Assembly: GCA_003451675.1 (NCBI GenBank)
Contig: DMCY01000105.1
Location: 33,513-42,574 of the forward strand
DNA length: 9,062 nt
From: Candidatus Atribacteria bacterium
GTDB taxonomy: Bacteria; Atribacterota; JS1; SB-45; 34-128
Direction: 5' to 3'
Part shown: piece by piece, positions 1 to 7,114 of the stretch
Numbering within the stretch: the first letter of the stretch is position 1
Layout of the letters: every line of letters begins with the position of its first letter
Translations under genes and position numbers: made by a program
The notes under the pieces: generated by a model
Databases searched by the model: none
The model's input: the letters and a program-made list of their open reading frames with translations, nothing else
Told to the model about the DNA's origin: nothing

Positions 1-60
1 TTAGTTAGTTGGTTACTTAGTTACGCAGCTTACCACATAAACAAATAACTAACTGACTAA
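1..60. repeat. TTAGTTGGTTAC-type spacer repeat
   Basis: This stretch is built from short TTAGT/GGTTAC words and their complements. Positions 2-16 are the exact reverse complement of 8216-8230 at the other end of the window, and a related block lies at about 4108-4140. No coding frame or RNA gene is visible. It forms the far end of the 1-272 spacer downstream of glnA, and no hairpin plus U-run terminator for glnA was seen in that spacer. Function unknown. Confidence 0.6.
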
Positions 61-82
61 CATTTTAAGTTCTATTTTCTTC

Positions 83-103
83 ACGAGATACGAAATACGA
101 ATT
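83..103. repeat. short period-7 array (ACGAAAT type)
   Basis: Three seven-base units stand in phase: ACGAGAT, ACGAAAT and ACGAATT. The same ACGAAAT word recurs at 8148-8161. This is one of four short arrays in the 272-base spacer after glnA. Confidence 0.55.
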
Positions 104-140
104 TGTTTCGGGTAACCGGTAAACTGGCTAACCATCTTCA

Positions 141-175
141 CTATATACTATATACTCGATACTATATACTAATAT
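141..175. repeat. period-7 array (CTATATA type)
   Basis: Five seven-base units are in phase: CTATATA, CTATATA, CTCGATA, CTATATA and CTAATAT. The unit differs from the neighbouring arrays but the period is the same. It lies in the spacer beyond the glnA stop codon and has no visible coding role. Confidence 0.7.
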
Positions 176-213
176 GGCTTCTTTCTTCTTTTTTCTTAAC
201 CAGCTAACTGATT

Positions 214-269
214 CTATACGCTACACGCTAGACACTCCACGCTCTATCTTCCTATACGCTATACGCTAT
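214..269. repeat. period-7 array (CTATACG type)
   Basis: Seven-base units related to CTATACG run at 214-248 (CTATACG, CTACACG, CTAGACA, CTCCACG, CTCTATC). After a three-base slip, two perfect CTATACG units follow at 252-265. The array ends three bases before the glnA stop codon. The same unit, in other rotations (TACGCTA), is found at 4144-4150 and 8245-8272. Confidence 0.7.
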
Positions 270-272
270 TAA

Positions 273-1601
273 TCAATAAATTGTCAAATATCTATCCAAT
301 TCCCACTGGTGAACTCTTATTCGATAGTTTTCCCATTCTTCTCTCTTGGCTTCAATATAATTTCTTAATATATGATCAGTTAAAGCAGATTTTACTACTT
401 CGTCCTTATCTAATTCTAATAAAGCTTCATTTAAGGTAGAAGGTAAATTTTCAATGCCTAAAGATTTCTTCTCTTCTTTGCTCATAGTATAAATATTTTG
501 ACTCACCGGCTCTCCCGGATCAATCTTATTTTTAATTCCATCTATTCCTGCTTTTAGCATTACTGCAAAAGCTAAGTAAGGGTTACAGGATGGGTCAGGA
601 CTTCTCAGTTCTGCTCTGGTACCTACTCCTCTGGCTGCGGGCACCCTGACTAAAGGGCTGCGATTTCTCTCTGACCAGGCAATATATACCGGCGCTTCGT
701 AACCAGGAGTTAACCTCTTATAAGAATTTACTAAAGGATTAGTAATGGCAGTAAAGCCTTTGGCATGTTTCAATAATCCACCGATAAAATATAGCGCTTC
801 CTTGCTCAATTGATATTTACCATTCGGATCATAAAATATGTTATCAGCATTTTTAAATAAGGATAAATGGGTGTGCATCCCCGATCCATTTATCCCAAAG
901 ATAGGCTTGGGCATAAAGGTAACGTGTAAATTGTGTTTTAAGGCTATAGTTTTGCCGGTAAGTTTTAAAGTCATTATTCTATCGGCAGCCGTAAGAGCAT
1001 CACAATACCTGAAATCAATCTCGTGTTGACCGGGTGCAACTTCGTGATGTGCGGCTTCGATTTCAAACCCTAATTTTTCCAAAGCTACTACCATATCCCT
1101 TCTTGCCTCTTCTCCTAAATCAACGGGTAAAAGGTCGAAATATCCACCTTGATCATGGGTATTGGTAGTCGCTTTACCTTCTTGATTTCTAAAAAATAAA
1201 AAGAATTCTACTTCTGGTCCAAGATTGGTAGAATATCCCATCTCTTCCACCTCTTTTAATACTCTTTTTAAATTATTTCTAGGGCAACCATCAAAAGGTG
1301 AACCATCAGGATTATAAACATCACAGGTAATTCTGGCTACATCTTTTTCCTCTTCCCAGGGATTTACTGTAAAGGTGGAGTAATCTGGTTTTAAATACAT
1401 ATCTGATTCCTCAATCCGGACAAAACCCTGGATAGAAGAACCATCAAACATTATCTTCCCATCAAGGGCCTTTTCAAACTCTCTAACCGGAATTTCCACA
1501 TTCTTGGGCATTCCCAGAATATCGGTAAATCGCAATCTGATAAATTTTATATTTAACTCCTTAGCCTTATTTAAAATCATTTCTTTGGTCATCTTTTTCA
1601 T
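273..1601 (-). CDS. glnA: glutamine synthetase type I (GSI-alpha)
   Basis: GlnA joins ammonia to glutamate with ATP to make glutamine in the cytoplasm. The 442-residue protein is full length for the short GSI-alpha class. Visible motifs are the N-terminal DGSS signature (53-56), the GPEVEF metal-site strand (128-133), [13 protein letters not shown] (185-197), the ATP-binding [15 protein letters not shown] region (232-247), NSYKRL (292-297) and RAELR (329-333). Arg62 in GFVRIEESD matches the feedback-inhibition arginine known in Bacillus GlnA. The C-terminal ENLPSTL segment has no adenylylation tyrosine, which fits GSI-alpha rather than GSI-beta. The start at 1601 follows AAGGAGAGGAAG; a start at Met4 is also possible. 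A good promoter lies just upstream, so it probably has its own transcript although glmS ends 105 bases before it. Product glutamine is a substrate of neighbouring GlmS. Confidence 0.97.
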   Translation of the reverse strand: MKKMTKEMILNKAKELNIKFIRLRFTDILGMPKNVEIPVREFEKALDGKIMFDGSSIQGFVRIEESDMYLKPDYSTFTVNPWEEEKDVARITCDVYNPDGSPFDGCPRNNLKRVLKEVEEMGYSTNLGPEVEFFLFFRNQEGKATTNTHDQGGYFDLLPVDLGEEARRDMVVALEKLGFEIEAAHHEVAPGQHEIDFRYCDALTAADRIMTLKLTGKTIALKHNLHVTFMPKPIFGINGSGMHTHLSLFKNADNIFYDPNGKYQLSKEALYFIGGLLKHAKGFTAITNPLVNSYKRLTPGYEAPVYIAWSERNRSPLVRVPAARGVGTRAELRSPDPSCNPYLAFAVMLKAGIDGIKNKIDPGEPVSQNIYTMSKEEKKSLGIENLPSTLNEALLELDKDEVVKSALTDHILRNYIEAKREEWENYRIRVHQWELDRYLTIY

Positions 1602-1645
1602 TTACAACTTCCTCTCCTTAAAATTTTTTTAAATATATTTTTACA

Positions 1646-1674
1646 ATTATACTTTTTTCTCTTTAATTTTACAA
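1646..1674 (-). promoter_or_regulatory. predicted sigma-70-type promoter of glnA
   Basis: On the minus strand a -35 box TTGTAA (1669-1674; 4 of 6 consensus) and a perfect -10 box TATAAT (1646-1651) are separated by exactly 17 bases. Transcription would start near 1638-1640, giving a leader of about 38 bases with an AAGGAGAGGAAG ribosome site. I saw no clear GlnR or TnrA operator, though the whole spacer is so AT-rich that one could be missed. Confidence 0.6.
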
Positions 1675-1706
1675 AATATTTTTATATTTCTAAAATAATC
1701 AACTTT

Positions 1707-3536
1707 TTACTCCACAGTAACACTTTTAGCTAAATTTCTCGGTTTATCTACATCACATCCCAATCTGTCAGCAATGTGATACGCAAATAATTGTAAAGGT
1801 ATAGCCGATAAGATAGGATATAGTACATCCGAAATTTTAGGAATATAAAATACCCTATCTACTATATTGATAATTTCTTTATCACCTTCTGTAGCAATCG
1901 CTAATACCAGAGTGTCTCGAGCTTTAACTTCCTTTATATTATTAATAACTTTAGTATAAACCTTATCCCGAGGTACGATTACTACTACCGGGAAAGTCTT
2001 ATCTAAAAGAGCAATGGGGCCGTGTTTCATTTCTCCTGCTGGATAACCTTCAGCGTGAATATAAGAAATCTCTTTAAGCTTTAAAGCCCCCTCTAAAACA
2101 ATAGGGTAATTAATCCCTCGCCCCAGATAAAGAAAATTATGATATTTATGAAATTCTTCACTTAATTTAATAATCTCTGGGTCTTTGAGTAAAATAATCT
2201 CGACCATTTGAGGAATCTTTATTAACTCGGAAATTATTTTATTAATCTCCGACGAATCAAGAGTCTCCCTAACTTGAGCAAAATAGAGAGATAGTATGTA
2301 AAGGCACATTAATTGACCAACAAAAGCTTTTGTGGTAGCCACACCTATTTCCGGCCCTGCTTTAATATACATTACACTATCTGCTTCCCGACTGATAGTG
2401 CTTCCCCTTACATTGGTAAGAGCCAATACGTAAGAACCAGCTTCCCGGCAAGCTCTTAAAGCAGCTATGGTATCTGCAGTTTCTCCTGATTGAGATATCA
2501 GAATGGCTAGATCTTTTTTACCCAGTAATATTTTTCTGTATCTAAATTCAGAACTATAATCCACCTCTGCCGGAATACCGGTTAACTCCTCAAAAATATA
2601 TTTACCTGCTAAAGCAGTATAATAAGAAGACCCGCAAGCCAAAATAAATATCCTTTCTATTTCTTTCATCTTATTTAAAGGAAGAGATAGGTCGTTAAGT
2701 TCCAGTGTTTTTGTAGATAGATTAATTCTATCTTCTAAATTATTACGGATCACCATAGTTTCTTGAAAAATTTCTTTTAACATAAAATGTTTATATCCAC
2801 TCTTTTCTGTCATCTCTTCATTCCAATCAATATTTATTACTTTTTTCTGTAAAATCTTACCTTCGGAATCGATTATCTCTACTCCATCTTTAGTTATAGT
2901 AGCAATCTCCTTTTCCTCTAAAAATATTACTCTATTAGTATAACTAAGCAAAGCGGGAATATCAGAAGCTAAAAACATCTCTCCTTCTCCTATTCCGATA
3001 ATCAAAGGGCTCCCGCAACGTGAAGCGACAACTTTCCCCGGATCACGAGTAGAAATAACTCCGATAGCATAAGACCCTTCTATTTCTTTTATAGATTCTT
3101 TTACTGCTAAAGTTAAATCATCCTGATAATTACTTTCTATTAAATGGGGGAGAACTTCGGTATCTGTTTCAGATACAAAATTGTGCCCTTCGGAAATTAA
3201 TCTTTCTCTTAAGAGTGTATAGTTCTCTATAATTCCGTTATGCACTACCACTACCTCTGAATTACATCCATTGTGAGGATGCGCATTTATATTGTTAGGT
3301 CTCCCGTGGGTAGCCCATCTAGTGTGTCCTAATCCTATATTACCTTTTGGGGCACCTTTTTCTAATAAATTTTCTAATTTAGCTACCTTTCCTTTGCATT
3401 TTTTTATTTGAATTTTATTATCCTTTAATACAGCAATACCTGCAGAATCATATCCCCGATATTCTAATTTCTTTAATCCAGACATTAAAACTGGTACTGC
3501 TTCTTTTAAACCAATGTATCCTATAATTCCACACAT
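1707..3536 (-). CDS. glmS: glutamine--fructose-6-phosphate aminotransferase (isomerising)
   Basis: GlmS makes glucosamine-6-phosphate from fructose-6-phosphate and glutamine, the first committed step to UDP-GlcNAc and peptidoglycan. The 609-residue protein is complete. The N-terminal Ntn glutaminase domain (about 1-225) starts MCGIIGYIG with the Cys2 nucleophile, then GHTRWATHG (70-78), HNGIIENY (99-106) and SETDTEVLPHLI (122-133). Two SIS sugar-isomerase domains follow: the first (about 285-415) has CGSSYY (291-296), SQSGETADT (338-346) and ATTKAF (390-395); the second (about 450-600) has EGALKLKE, the AEGYPAGEMKHGP block (485-497) and the conserved C-terminal tail DKPRNLAKSVTVE with its lysine. 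The start is fixed by the obligatory Met-Cys and by AGAAAGGA upstream. A glmS ribozyme and a terminator-like hairpin precede it, so expression is very likely controlled by its own product. Confidence 0.98.
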   Translation of the reverse strand: MCGIIGYIGLKEAVPVLMSGLKKLEYRGYDSAGIAVLKDNKIQIKKCKGKVAKLENLLEKGAPKGNIGLGHTRWATHGRPNNINAHPHNGCNSEVVVVHNGIIENYTLLRERLISEGHNFVSETDTEVLPHLIESNYQDDLTLAVKESIKEIEGSYAIGVISTRDPGKVVASRCGSPLIIGIGEGEMFLASDIPALLSYTNRVIFLEEKEIATITKDGVEIIDSEGKILQKKVINIDWNEEMTEKSGYKHFMLKEIFQETMVIRNNLEDRINLSTKTLELNDLSLPLNKMKEIERIFILACGSSYYTALAGKYIFEELTGIPAEVDYSSEFRYRKILLGKKDLAILISQSGETADTIAALRACREAGSYVLALTNVRGSTISREADSVMYIKAGPEIGVATTKAFVGQLMCLYILSLYFAQVRETLDSSEINKIISELIKIPQMVEIILLKDPEIIKLSEEFHKYHNFLYLGRGINYPIVLEGALKLKEISYIHAEGYPAGEMKHGPIALLDKTFPVVVIVPRDKVYTKVINNIKEVKARDTLVLAIATEGDKEIINIVDRVFYIPKISDVLYPILSAIPLQLFAYHIADRLGCDVDKPRNLAKSVTVE

Positions 3537-3575
3537 TTTTCTTTCCTTTCTCTTTGTAAAATATTAAAACTATTT

Positions 3576-3626
3576 CAAAAAAATAAATACCCTATTACCA
3601 ATCCATTAAGAAAGATAATAGGGTTC
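3576..3626 (-). terminator. terminator-like hairpin in the glmS leader
   Basis: On the minus strand ACCCTATTA (3616-3624) and TAATAGGGT (3589-3597) form a perfect 9-bp stem. A G-T and a C-G pair extend it to 11 bp around a 14-base loop. It is followed by ATTTATTTTTTT (3577-3588). This is the layout of an intrinsic terminator, 40 bases before the glmS start codon and about 260 bases after the ribozyme. No full promoter fits between it and glmS, so glmS must be transcribed through it. Either it leaks or it acts as an attenuator. The stem is only moderately GC-rich, so strength is uncertain. No antiterminator partner sequence was found by eye. Confidence 0.55.
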
Positions 3627-3687
3627 TCCATTGTTTCTACTTCTACAATAAATACCTTGATATCTAAGAACTTTTTTAAGTAATTGT

Positions 3688-3693
3688 ATTATA
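3688..3693 (-). promoter_or_regulatory. isolated TATAAT -10-like box in the glmS leader
   Basis: A perfect TATAAT lies on the minus strand between the ribozyme and the terminator-like hairpin. The correctly spaced -35 position reads AAACCT, which is not a match. A ribozyme-independent secondary promoter for glmS is possible but weakly supported in such AT-rich DNA. Confidence 0.2.
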
Positions 3694-3716
3694 TACATAG
3701 CTAAAACTTAAGGTTT

Positions 3717-3790
3717 AAAGTATAAAACTAAAAACTATAACTCAAAATTTAAAACTTTTTTCATAATTTTGAGTTTTAGTTTTATACTTT
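3717..3790. repeat. long AT-rich inverted repeat in the glmS leader
   Basis: AAAGTATAAAACTA (3717-3730) is the perfect reverse complement of 3777-3790. After a six-base asymmetric bulge, CTCAAAATT (3741-3749) pairs with AATTTTGAG (3765-3773). The whole forms a hairpin of more than 20 pairs, almost all A-T. Related AAAACTAAAAA words occur near 8000-8010, so it may be a spacer repeat copied in both orientations rather than a specific regulatory fold. Confidence 0.6.
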
Positions 3791-3884
3791 GCTCTTTTAG
3801 CTTTGCGTTATCTTTTGAAAAAACTGTCTGTACTGGAATAGAAAAACCTTTGTGAGAATACTTAAGAATGGATTTATTTTGCCA

Positions 3885-4042
3885 TAAAAACCTCTCTGTC
3901 CTTGCAATTACTCACAAGTTTTACAGGTTTTCTAAGGGTCTGGCCAACCCAGGAGCATCCGCCGAATTTTCGATAAACTCCTTCCTCGTCAACTTACCTT
4001 ATCAAAACACTTAGCCCTTCAAATTGAGTAAGTTCTGGCGCT
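3885..4042 (-). ncRNA. glmS ribozyme-riboswitch (GlcN6P-activated self-cleaving RNA)
   Basis: The minus-strand sequence matches the glmS ribozyme along its whole core. The cleavage context A|GCGCCAGAAC falls with the cut between 4042 and 4041. P1 is formed by AACTTAC (4028-4034) and GTAAGTT (3991-3997). The invariant GTTGACGAGG follows (3984-3993). Next is a GGAG/CTCC stem (3978-3981 with 3952-3955) enclosing TATCGAAAATTCGGCGGATG. A distal hairpin CTTG...CAAG spans 3901-3918, inside an AAAACCT/AGGTTTT stem closing near 3887. In known members GlcN6P is the cofactor for cleavage and the cut mRNA is degraded, so GlmS is repressed by its product. It sits about 350 bases before the glmS start, longer than usual. 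The 3' limit is approximate. Confidence 0.96.
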
Positions 4043-4050
4043 TGTATTCA

Positions 4051-4079
4051 ATTTTATGAATATGTATTTCTTTTATCAC
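4051..4079 (-). promoter_or_regulatory. predicted promoter of the glmS ribozyme-mRNA
   Basis: On the minus strand GTGATA (4074-4079; 4 of 6 to the -35 consensus) and TAAAAT (4051-4056; 5 of 6 to TATAAT) are exactly 17 bases apart. The start of transcription would fall near 4043-4045, only 1-3 bases before the ribozyme cleavage site at 4042/4041. The position supports the call more than the match to consensus does. Confidence 0.5.
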
Positions 4080-4107
4080 CTCCCTTAATGGTTAGCTGGT
4101 TTAATAT

Positions 4108-4140
4108 TAATCCATTAGTTAACCAAATAACCAACTAATT
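4108..4140. repeat. TTAGTTAACC/GGTTAACTAA spacer repeat
   Basis: ATTAGTT and AACTAAT flank an AACC-rich centre, giving a small imperfect palindrome of the same word family as 1-60 and 8196-8231. It lies between the glmM stop codon and the glmS promoter. No gene is present here, and no U-run follows that would make it a terminator for glmM. Confidence 0.5.
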
Positions 4141-4143
4141 AAA

Positions 4144-4192
4144 TACGCTATACGTTAGATTGCGATATACGCAATACGATATACGATATACT
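4144..4192. repeat. period-7 array (ATATACG/TACGCTA types)
   Basis: Seven units of seven bases stand in exact phase: TACGCTA, TACGTTA, GATTGCG, ATATACG, CAATACG, ATATACG and ATATACT. The unit sequence drifts but the period holds. Within it ATTGCG and CGCAAT (4159-4164, 4170-4175) form a 6-bp stem without a U-run. The array starts three bases beyond the glmM stop codon, mirroring the array that abuts glnA. Confidence 0.75.
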
Positions 4193-4195
4193 TAT

Positions 4196-5542
4196 TTATA
4201 TATCTTCCTTTTCAATTACCTCTCTTAAATCCTGAGAAATTTTCTCTAATTTATTTTTATCTTCTCCTTCTAATAATATCCTAATTAATGGTTCAGTACC
4301 AGAAGCTCGAACAAAAATTCTACCTTTCCCGTCAAGTTCCTTTTCTATTTCTTTAATAAATTTTTTTATGCAAATATTTTTAAAGAATCGTTCTTTATCT
4401 TTAACCTCATAATTCAAAATAATCTGAGGATATTTTTCCATTACTGAAGCCAAATTAGATAGGTGTTTTTCTTCTTCCTGAAGAACCTTCATAAGTTGTA
4501 GAGAAGTTAACAATCCATCCCCAGTAGTACTATATTGCGAAAAAATAACATGACCTGATTGTTCCCCTCCCAATACTGTCTTAACTTTCTTCATCATTTC
4601 CAATACATAACGATCCCCGATATTGGCCTTAATAACTTTTCCTCCTGCTTTTTCTATAGCCCTATTAAAGCCAATATTACTCATTAAGGTAGTTACTACT
4701 GTTTTATTGGGTAACTGGGCTTTCTTGATAAGATTTAAAGCACAAATTGCCATTATTTGATCTCCATCTACAATGTTTCCCTTTTCGTCTACGGCGATAA
4801 CCCTATCTGCATCTCCATCATAAGAAAAACCTAAATCTGCCTTTTGTCTTAAAACTTCTTTTCTCAAAGAAGTAGGATGTACCGAACCACAATTATAATT
4901 TATATTAATACCGTTAGGTTTATCGTTTATGGTAATTATCTCGGCTCCTAATTCTTTAAAAACACGAGGGGTAATTAGGTAAGATGCACCATTGGCACAA
5001 TCTAAAACGATTTTGTATCCCTTGAGAGTAAATTTTGAAGGAAGAGTGCTTTTAATGTAATCAATATATTTTTCTTCTGCTTCAGATAATTCTTTTAATC
5101 TGCCAATATTTTTTTCGGTAGGCCATTCATCTTTTGAATGATTTTTAAAATATATTCTCTCTATCTCTTCTTCTTCTGAATCAGTAAATTTAAAACCATC
5201 CCCTCTAATATATTTAATGCCATTGTGATCGAAGGAATTATGGGAAGCAGAAATCACTATACCGCAATTAGCATTATAAGCTCTGGTTAGGTAAGCCACT
5301 ACGGGAGTAGGCATTATTCCCACTCTTAAGACATTTACACCCATTGAACATATCCCTGCTATTAAAGCAGCTTCTAACATATCCCCCGAAATTCGCGTAT
5401 CTCTACCGATTAATATCTTAGGATTGATCTCATCTTTGAATAAATATGCTCCAGCTCTTCCTATATGAAAGGCAACCTCGGCGGTCATAGGTTCCCTATT
5501 GGCAATCCCTCTTATCCCGTCTGTTCCAAATAATTTTTTCAT
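4196..5542 (-). CDS. glmM: phosphoglucosamine mutase
   Basis: GlmM interconverts glucosamine-6-phosphate and glucosamine-1-phosphate in the cytoplasm, the step after GlmS toward UDP-GlcNAc. The 448-residue protein has normal family length. It opens with the GlmM hallmark KLFGTDGIRG (3-12). The catalytic phosphoserine loop ISASHN (97-102) has Ser100 as the likely phosphorylated residue. The metal loop DGDADR is at 242-247, the sugar-binding GGEQSGH at 325-331, and the phosphate-binding RASGTEPLIRI at 412-422. The GlmM-type motifs favour this over a general phosphomannomutase. The start is supported by GAGGT six bases before the ATG. It lies downstream of cdaA-cdaR, as in Firmicutes, where GlmM also binds and inhibits CdaA; the 360-base gap here leaves co-transcription unproven. 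Confidence 0.97.
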   Translation of the reverse strand: MKKLFGTDGIRGIANREPMTAEVAFHIGRAGAYLFKDEINPKILIGRDTRISGDMLEAALIAGICSMGVNVLRVGIMPTPVVAYLTRAYNANCGIVISASHNSFDHNGIKYIRGDGFKFTDSEEEEIERIYFKNHSKDEWPTEKNIGRLKELSEAEEKYIDYIKSTLPSKFTLKGYKIVLDCANGASYLITPRVFKELGAEIITINDKPNGININYNCGSVHPTSLRKEVLRQKADLGFSYDGDADRVIAVDEKGNIVDGDQIMAICALNLIKKAQLPNKTVVTTLMSNIGFNRAIEKAGGKVIKANIGDRYVLEMMKKVKTVLGGEQSGHVIFSQYSTTGDGLLTSLQLMKVLQEEEKHLSNLASVMEKYPQIILNYEVKDKERFFKNICIKKFIKEIEKELDGKGRIFVRASGTEPLIRILLEGEDKNKLEKISQDLREVIEKEDI

Positions 5543-5609
5543 AAATTACCTCGATATCAATTGACCAATTAACTAATTCGCCAATACACCAATTGATTTA
5601 GTCGTTAGT

Positions 5610-5615
5610 ATTATA
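5610..5615 (-). promoter_or_regulatory. isolated TATAAT -10-like box upstream of glmM
   Basis: A perfect TATAAT lies on the minus strand about 70 bases before the glmM start. The region 16-18 bases further up (GACCGT/AGACCG) has no good -35 match. It could give glmM its own promoter, separate from cdaA-cdaR, but chance is a real alternative in this AT-rich spacer. Confidence 0.25.
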
Positions 5616-5675
5616 TGTAAGCTTTTGGTTAACGGTCTATTTTTTACAGTTTATTGTGTTTTATTTTATTCCCAC

Positions 5676-5765
5676 AAATTTGGTGTAGGGGTTGAATTTA
5701 TCCGTCTCGGGAATTTTGGTAATTTTTTTTGCGGTTTCGATGAATCGAATCCCTACATTAAATTT
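5676..5765. repeat. 90-bp imperfect palindrome, MITE-like
   Basis: The outer arms read AAATTTGGTGTAGGGG inward from 5676 and, as reverse complement from 5765, AAATTTAATGTAGGGA. They continue inward as degenerate copies, GTTGAATTTATC against TTCGATTCATCG. The inner right arm carries a small perfect palindrome, TTCGAT-GA-ATCGAA. The centre is T-rich. The element fills part of the cdaR-glmM spacer. It resembles a small non-coding hairpin element, but no target-site duplication was established. Confidence 0.5.
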
Positions 5766-5902
5766 TTATACATCTCTATGGTTTTGCCATTTTTTTTATT
5801 GGCGTATGCAATACGACCTACTTCTTTTTTCCAAACTTGAAACTCCTAATTTGCAACCTGCAGCTTATATCTTTAATTGGACAATTGGTAAATTTATAAA
5901 TT

Positions 5903-7114
5903 CTATTTATTAATCAATACTGTTACTTCTTTTGGTTCAATCTTAATTAAAGAAATCCCTTCGGGAAGATCTGCTTGAACTTTCACCTTCTGCTCTACCT
6001 TAAAATTATCCATAAACTTCACAAAAGCTTTTATATCTTCTGTTTTTAATTTATCGACTAAAACATTTTTCCCTTCAACAGTTATATCAACTGTCTCTGG
6101 TCTTATTTCACAAGATACAAAGGGAGATATATTTTGGGGTAAAACTGGAATATTTTTTAGAGTTTTATCAATTATGGCTTCCTTAACTTGTATGGCTACC
6201 TCTATTAGTTCAACCTCACCCTCTGCTATATTTAATCCTTCATCTAAAGTAGGAGGAACTTTTACTGATAATGTTTTAGTAATTCCGCTTACATCGATGG
6301 GAATGGTCTCCAAAAACTCAATACTGTTTATTTTAGAGTAGTTACCAAAAATCTTTATTTCATCGGGACTAGATAATATTTCAGAGATATAATAACCTGG
6401 AGCTGGTTTTCCGACTATTTTTGGCTTTACCACTAATCGCTTCTCTGGATACCTACGTGTCAGAAAAATTGACACTTCCACTATATCGGGTTCAATCTTT
6501 ACTTCTTTAATATCATTTCCATTTACATCAACTGCTCTTACTTTTATTTTTTTATTTAGATCTTCTTTTATTCCAGAAATATCAATGGCACAAATTGTCT
6601 GTTTTACACTTTCTAATACACTCTGAGCACCAATTATCTTAACCTTAGGAGGATTAAATTGGGGTTCATCAGCTAAAGAGAAACCCTTTTCAGGAATCCC
6701 TATTAAACTATATTCAACTTCTACCTCTTTAGTTAAAATCCTTTCGACTTCTACTTTTATTTCTGAAGGAATAATTCTGGTGATTTGTGTTCTTTTGGGG
6801 GCAGTTACTTCTACCTTCAATTTATATAGGCCTTCTTTGCTAATTTCAGAAAAATTTACTATCCCGCTAATTTGATTAGGAGAAATGTTATTTATTATAT
6901 TTTTGGGACCTTTAATCCCAATACTTACATTTGTAGGAAACTCTTTTATCACTAAGTCCTCGCTGAGATTATTTTGGGTAAGAGATATATCGATAAAATT
7001 CTCTACTATTGGGTTCTCCCCACCTGCTATATACAACCACAGAATAATTGCAAAAAATAAAGAGAGTAATTTAATATCGATATTTTTTAATAACCAATTT
7101 TTAAATTCTTTCAT
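5903..7114 (-). CDS. cdaR: YbbR-domain protein, CdaA regulator
   Basis: CdaR is a membrane-anchored regulator of the diadenylate cyclase CdaA; in Firmicutes the two form a complex and CdaR alters c-di-AMP output. The 403-residue protein has a short cytoplasmic N-terminus and one transmembrane helix (about 13-31, IKLLSLFFAIILWLYIAGG). A long extracytoplasmic part follows, made of about four YbbR-like beta-repeats (roughly 40-125, 130-215, 225-312 and 318-402). Repeats end in valine/isoleucine-rich strands such as VEVSIFL and VTVLINK, and the last reaches the C-terminus. Its ATG overlaps the cdaA stop codon as ATGA, so translation is probably coupled and the pair is surely one operon. GAGGATGAG lies upstream. 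The family call rests on the anchor, repeat style and position beside cdaA; no catalytic residues are expected. Confidence 0.93.
   Translation of the reverse strand: MKEFKNWLLKNIDIKLLSLFFAIILWLYIAGGENPIVENFIDISLTQNNLSEDLVIKEFPTNVSIGIKGPKNIINNISPNQISGIVNFSEISKEGLYKLKVEVTAPKRTQITRIIPSEIKVEVERILTKEVEVEYSLIGIPEKGFSLADEPQFNPPKVKIIGAQSVLESVKQTICAIDISGIKEDLNKKIKVRAVDVNGNDIKEVKIEPDIVEVSIFLTRRYPEKRLVVKPKIVGKPAPGYYISEILSSPDEIKIFGNYSKINSIEFLETIPIDVSGITKTLSVKVPPTLDEGLNIAEGEVELIEVAIQVKEAIIDKTLKNIPVLPQNISPFVSCEIRPETVDITVEGKNVLVDKLKTEDIKAFVKFMDNFKVEQKVKVQADLPEGISLIKIEPKEVTVLINK

Noticed and set aside
838..1029. Plus-strand open frame of 63 codons
   Set aside because: It lies antisense inside glnA, whose minus-strand protein is full of conserved motifs, and it resembles no family.
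4100..4192. Intrinsic terminator for glmM
   Set aside because: Short inverted repeats exist (ATTGCG/CGCAAT, ATTAGTT/AACTAAT) but none is followed by a U-run on the minus strand.
5625..5913. Two overlapping plus-strand open frames in the cdaR-glmM spacer
   Set aside because: They run through the T-rich imperfect palindrome, have Phe-rich low-complexity translations, no convincing ribosome sites, and overlap each other in different frames.
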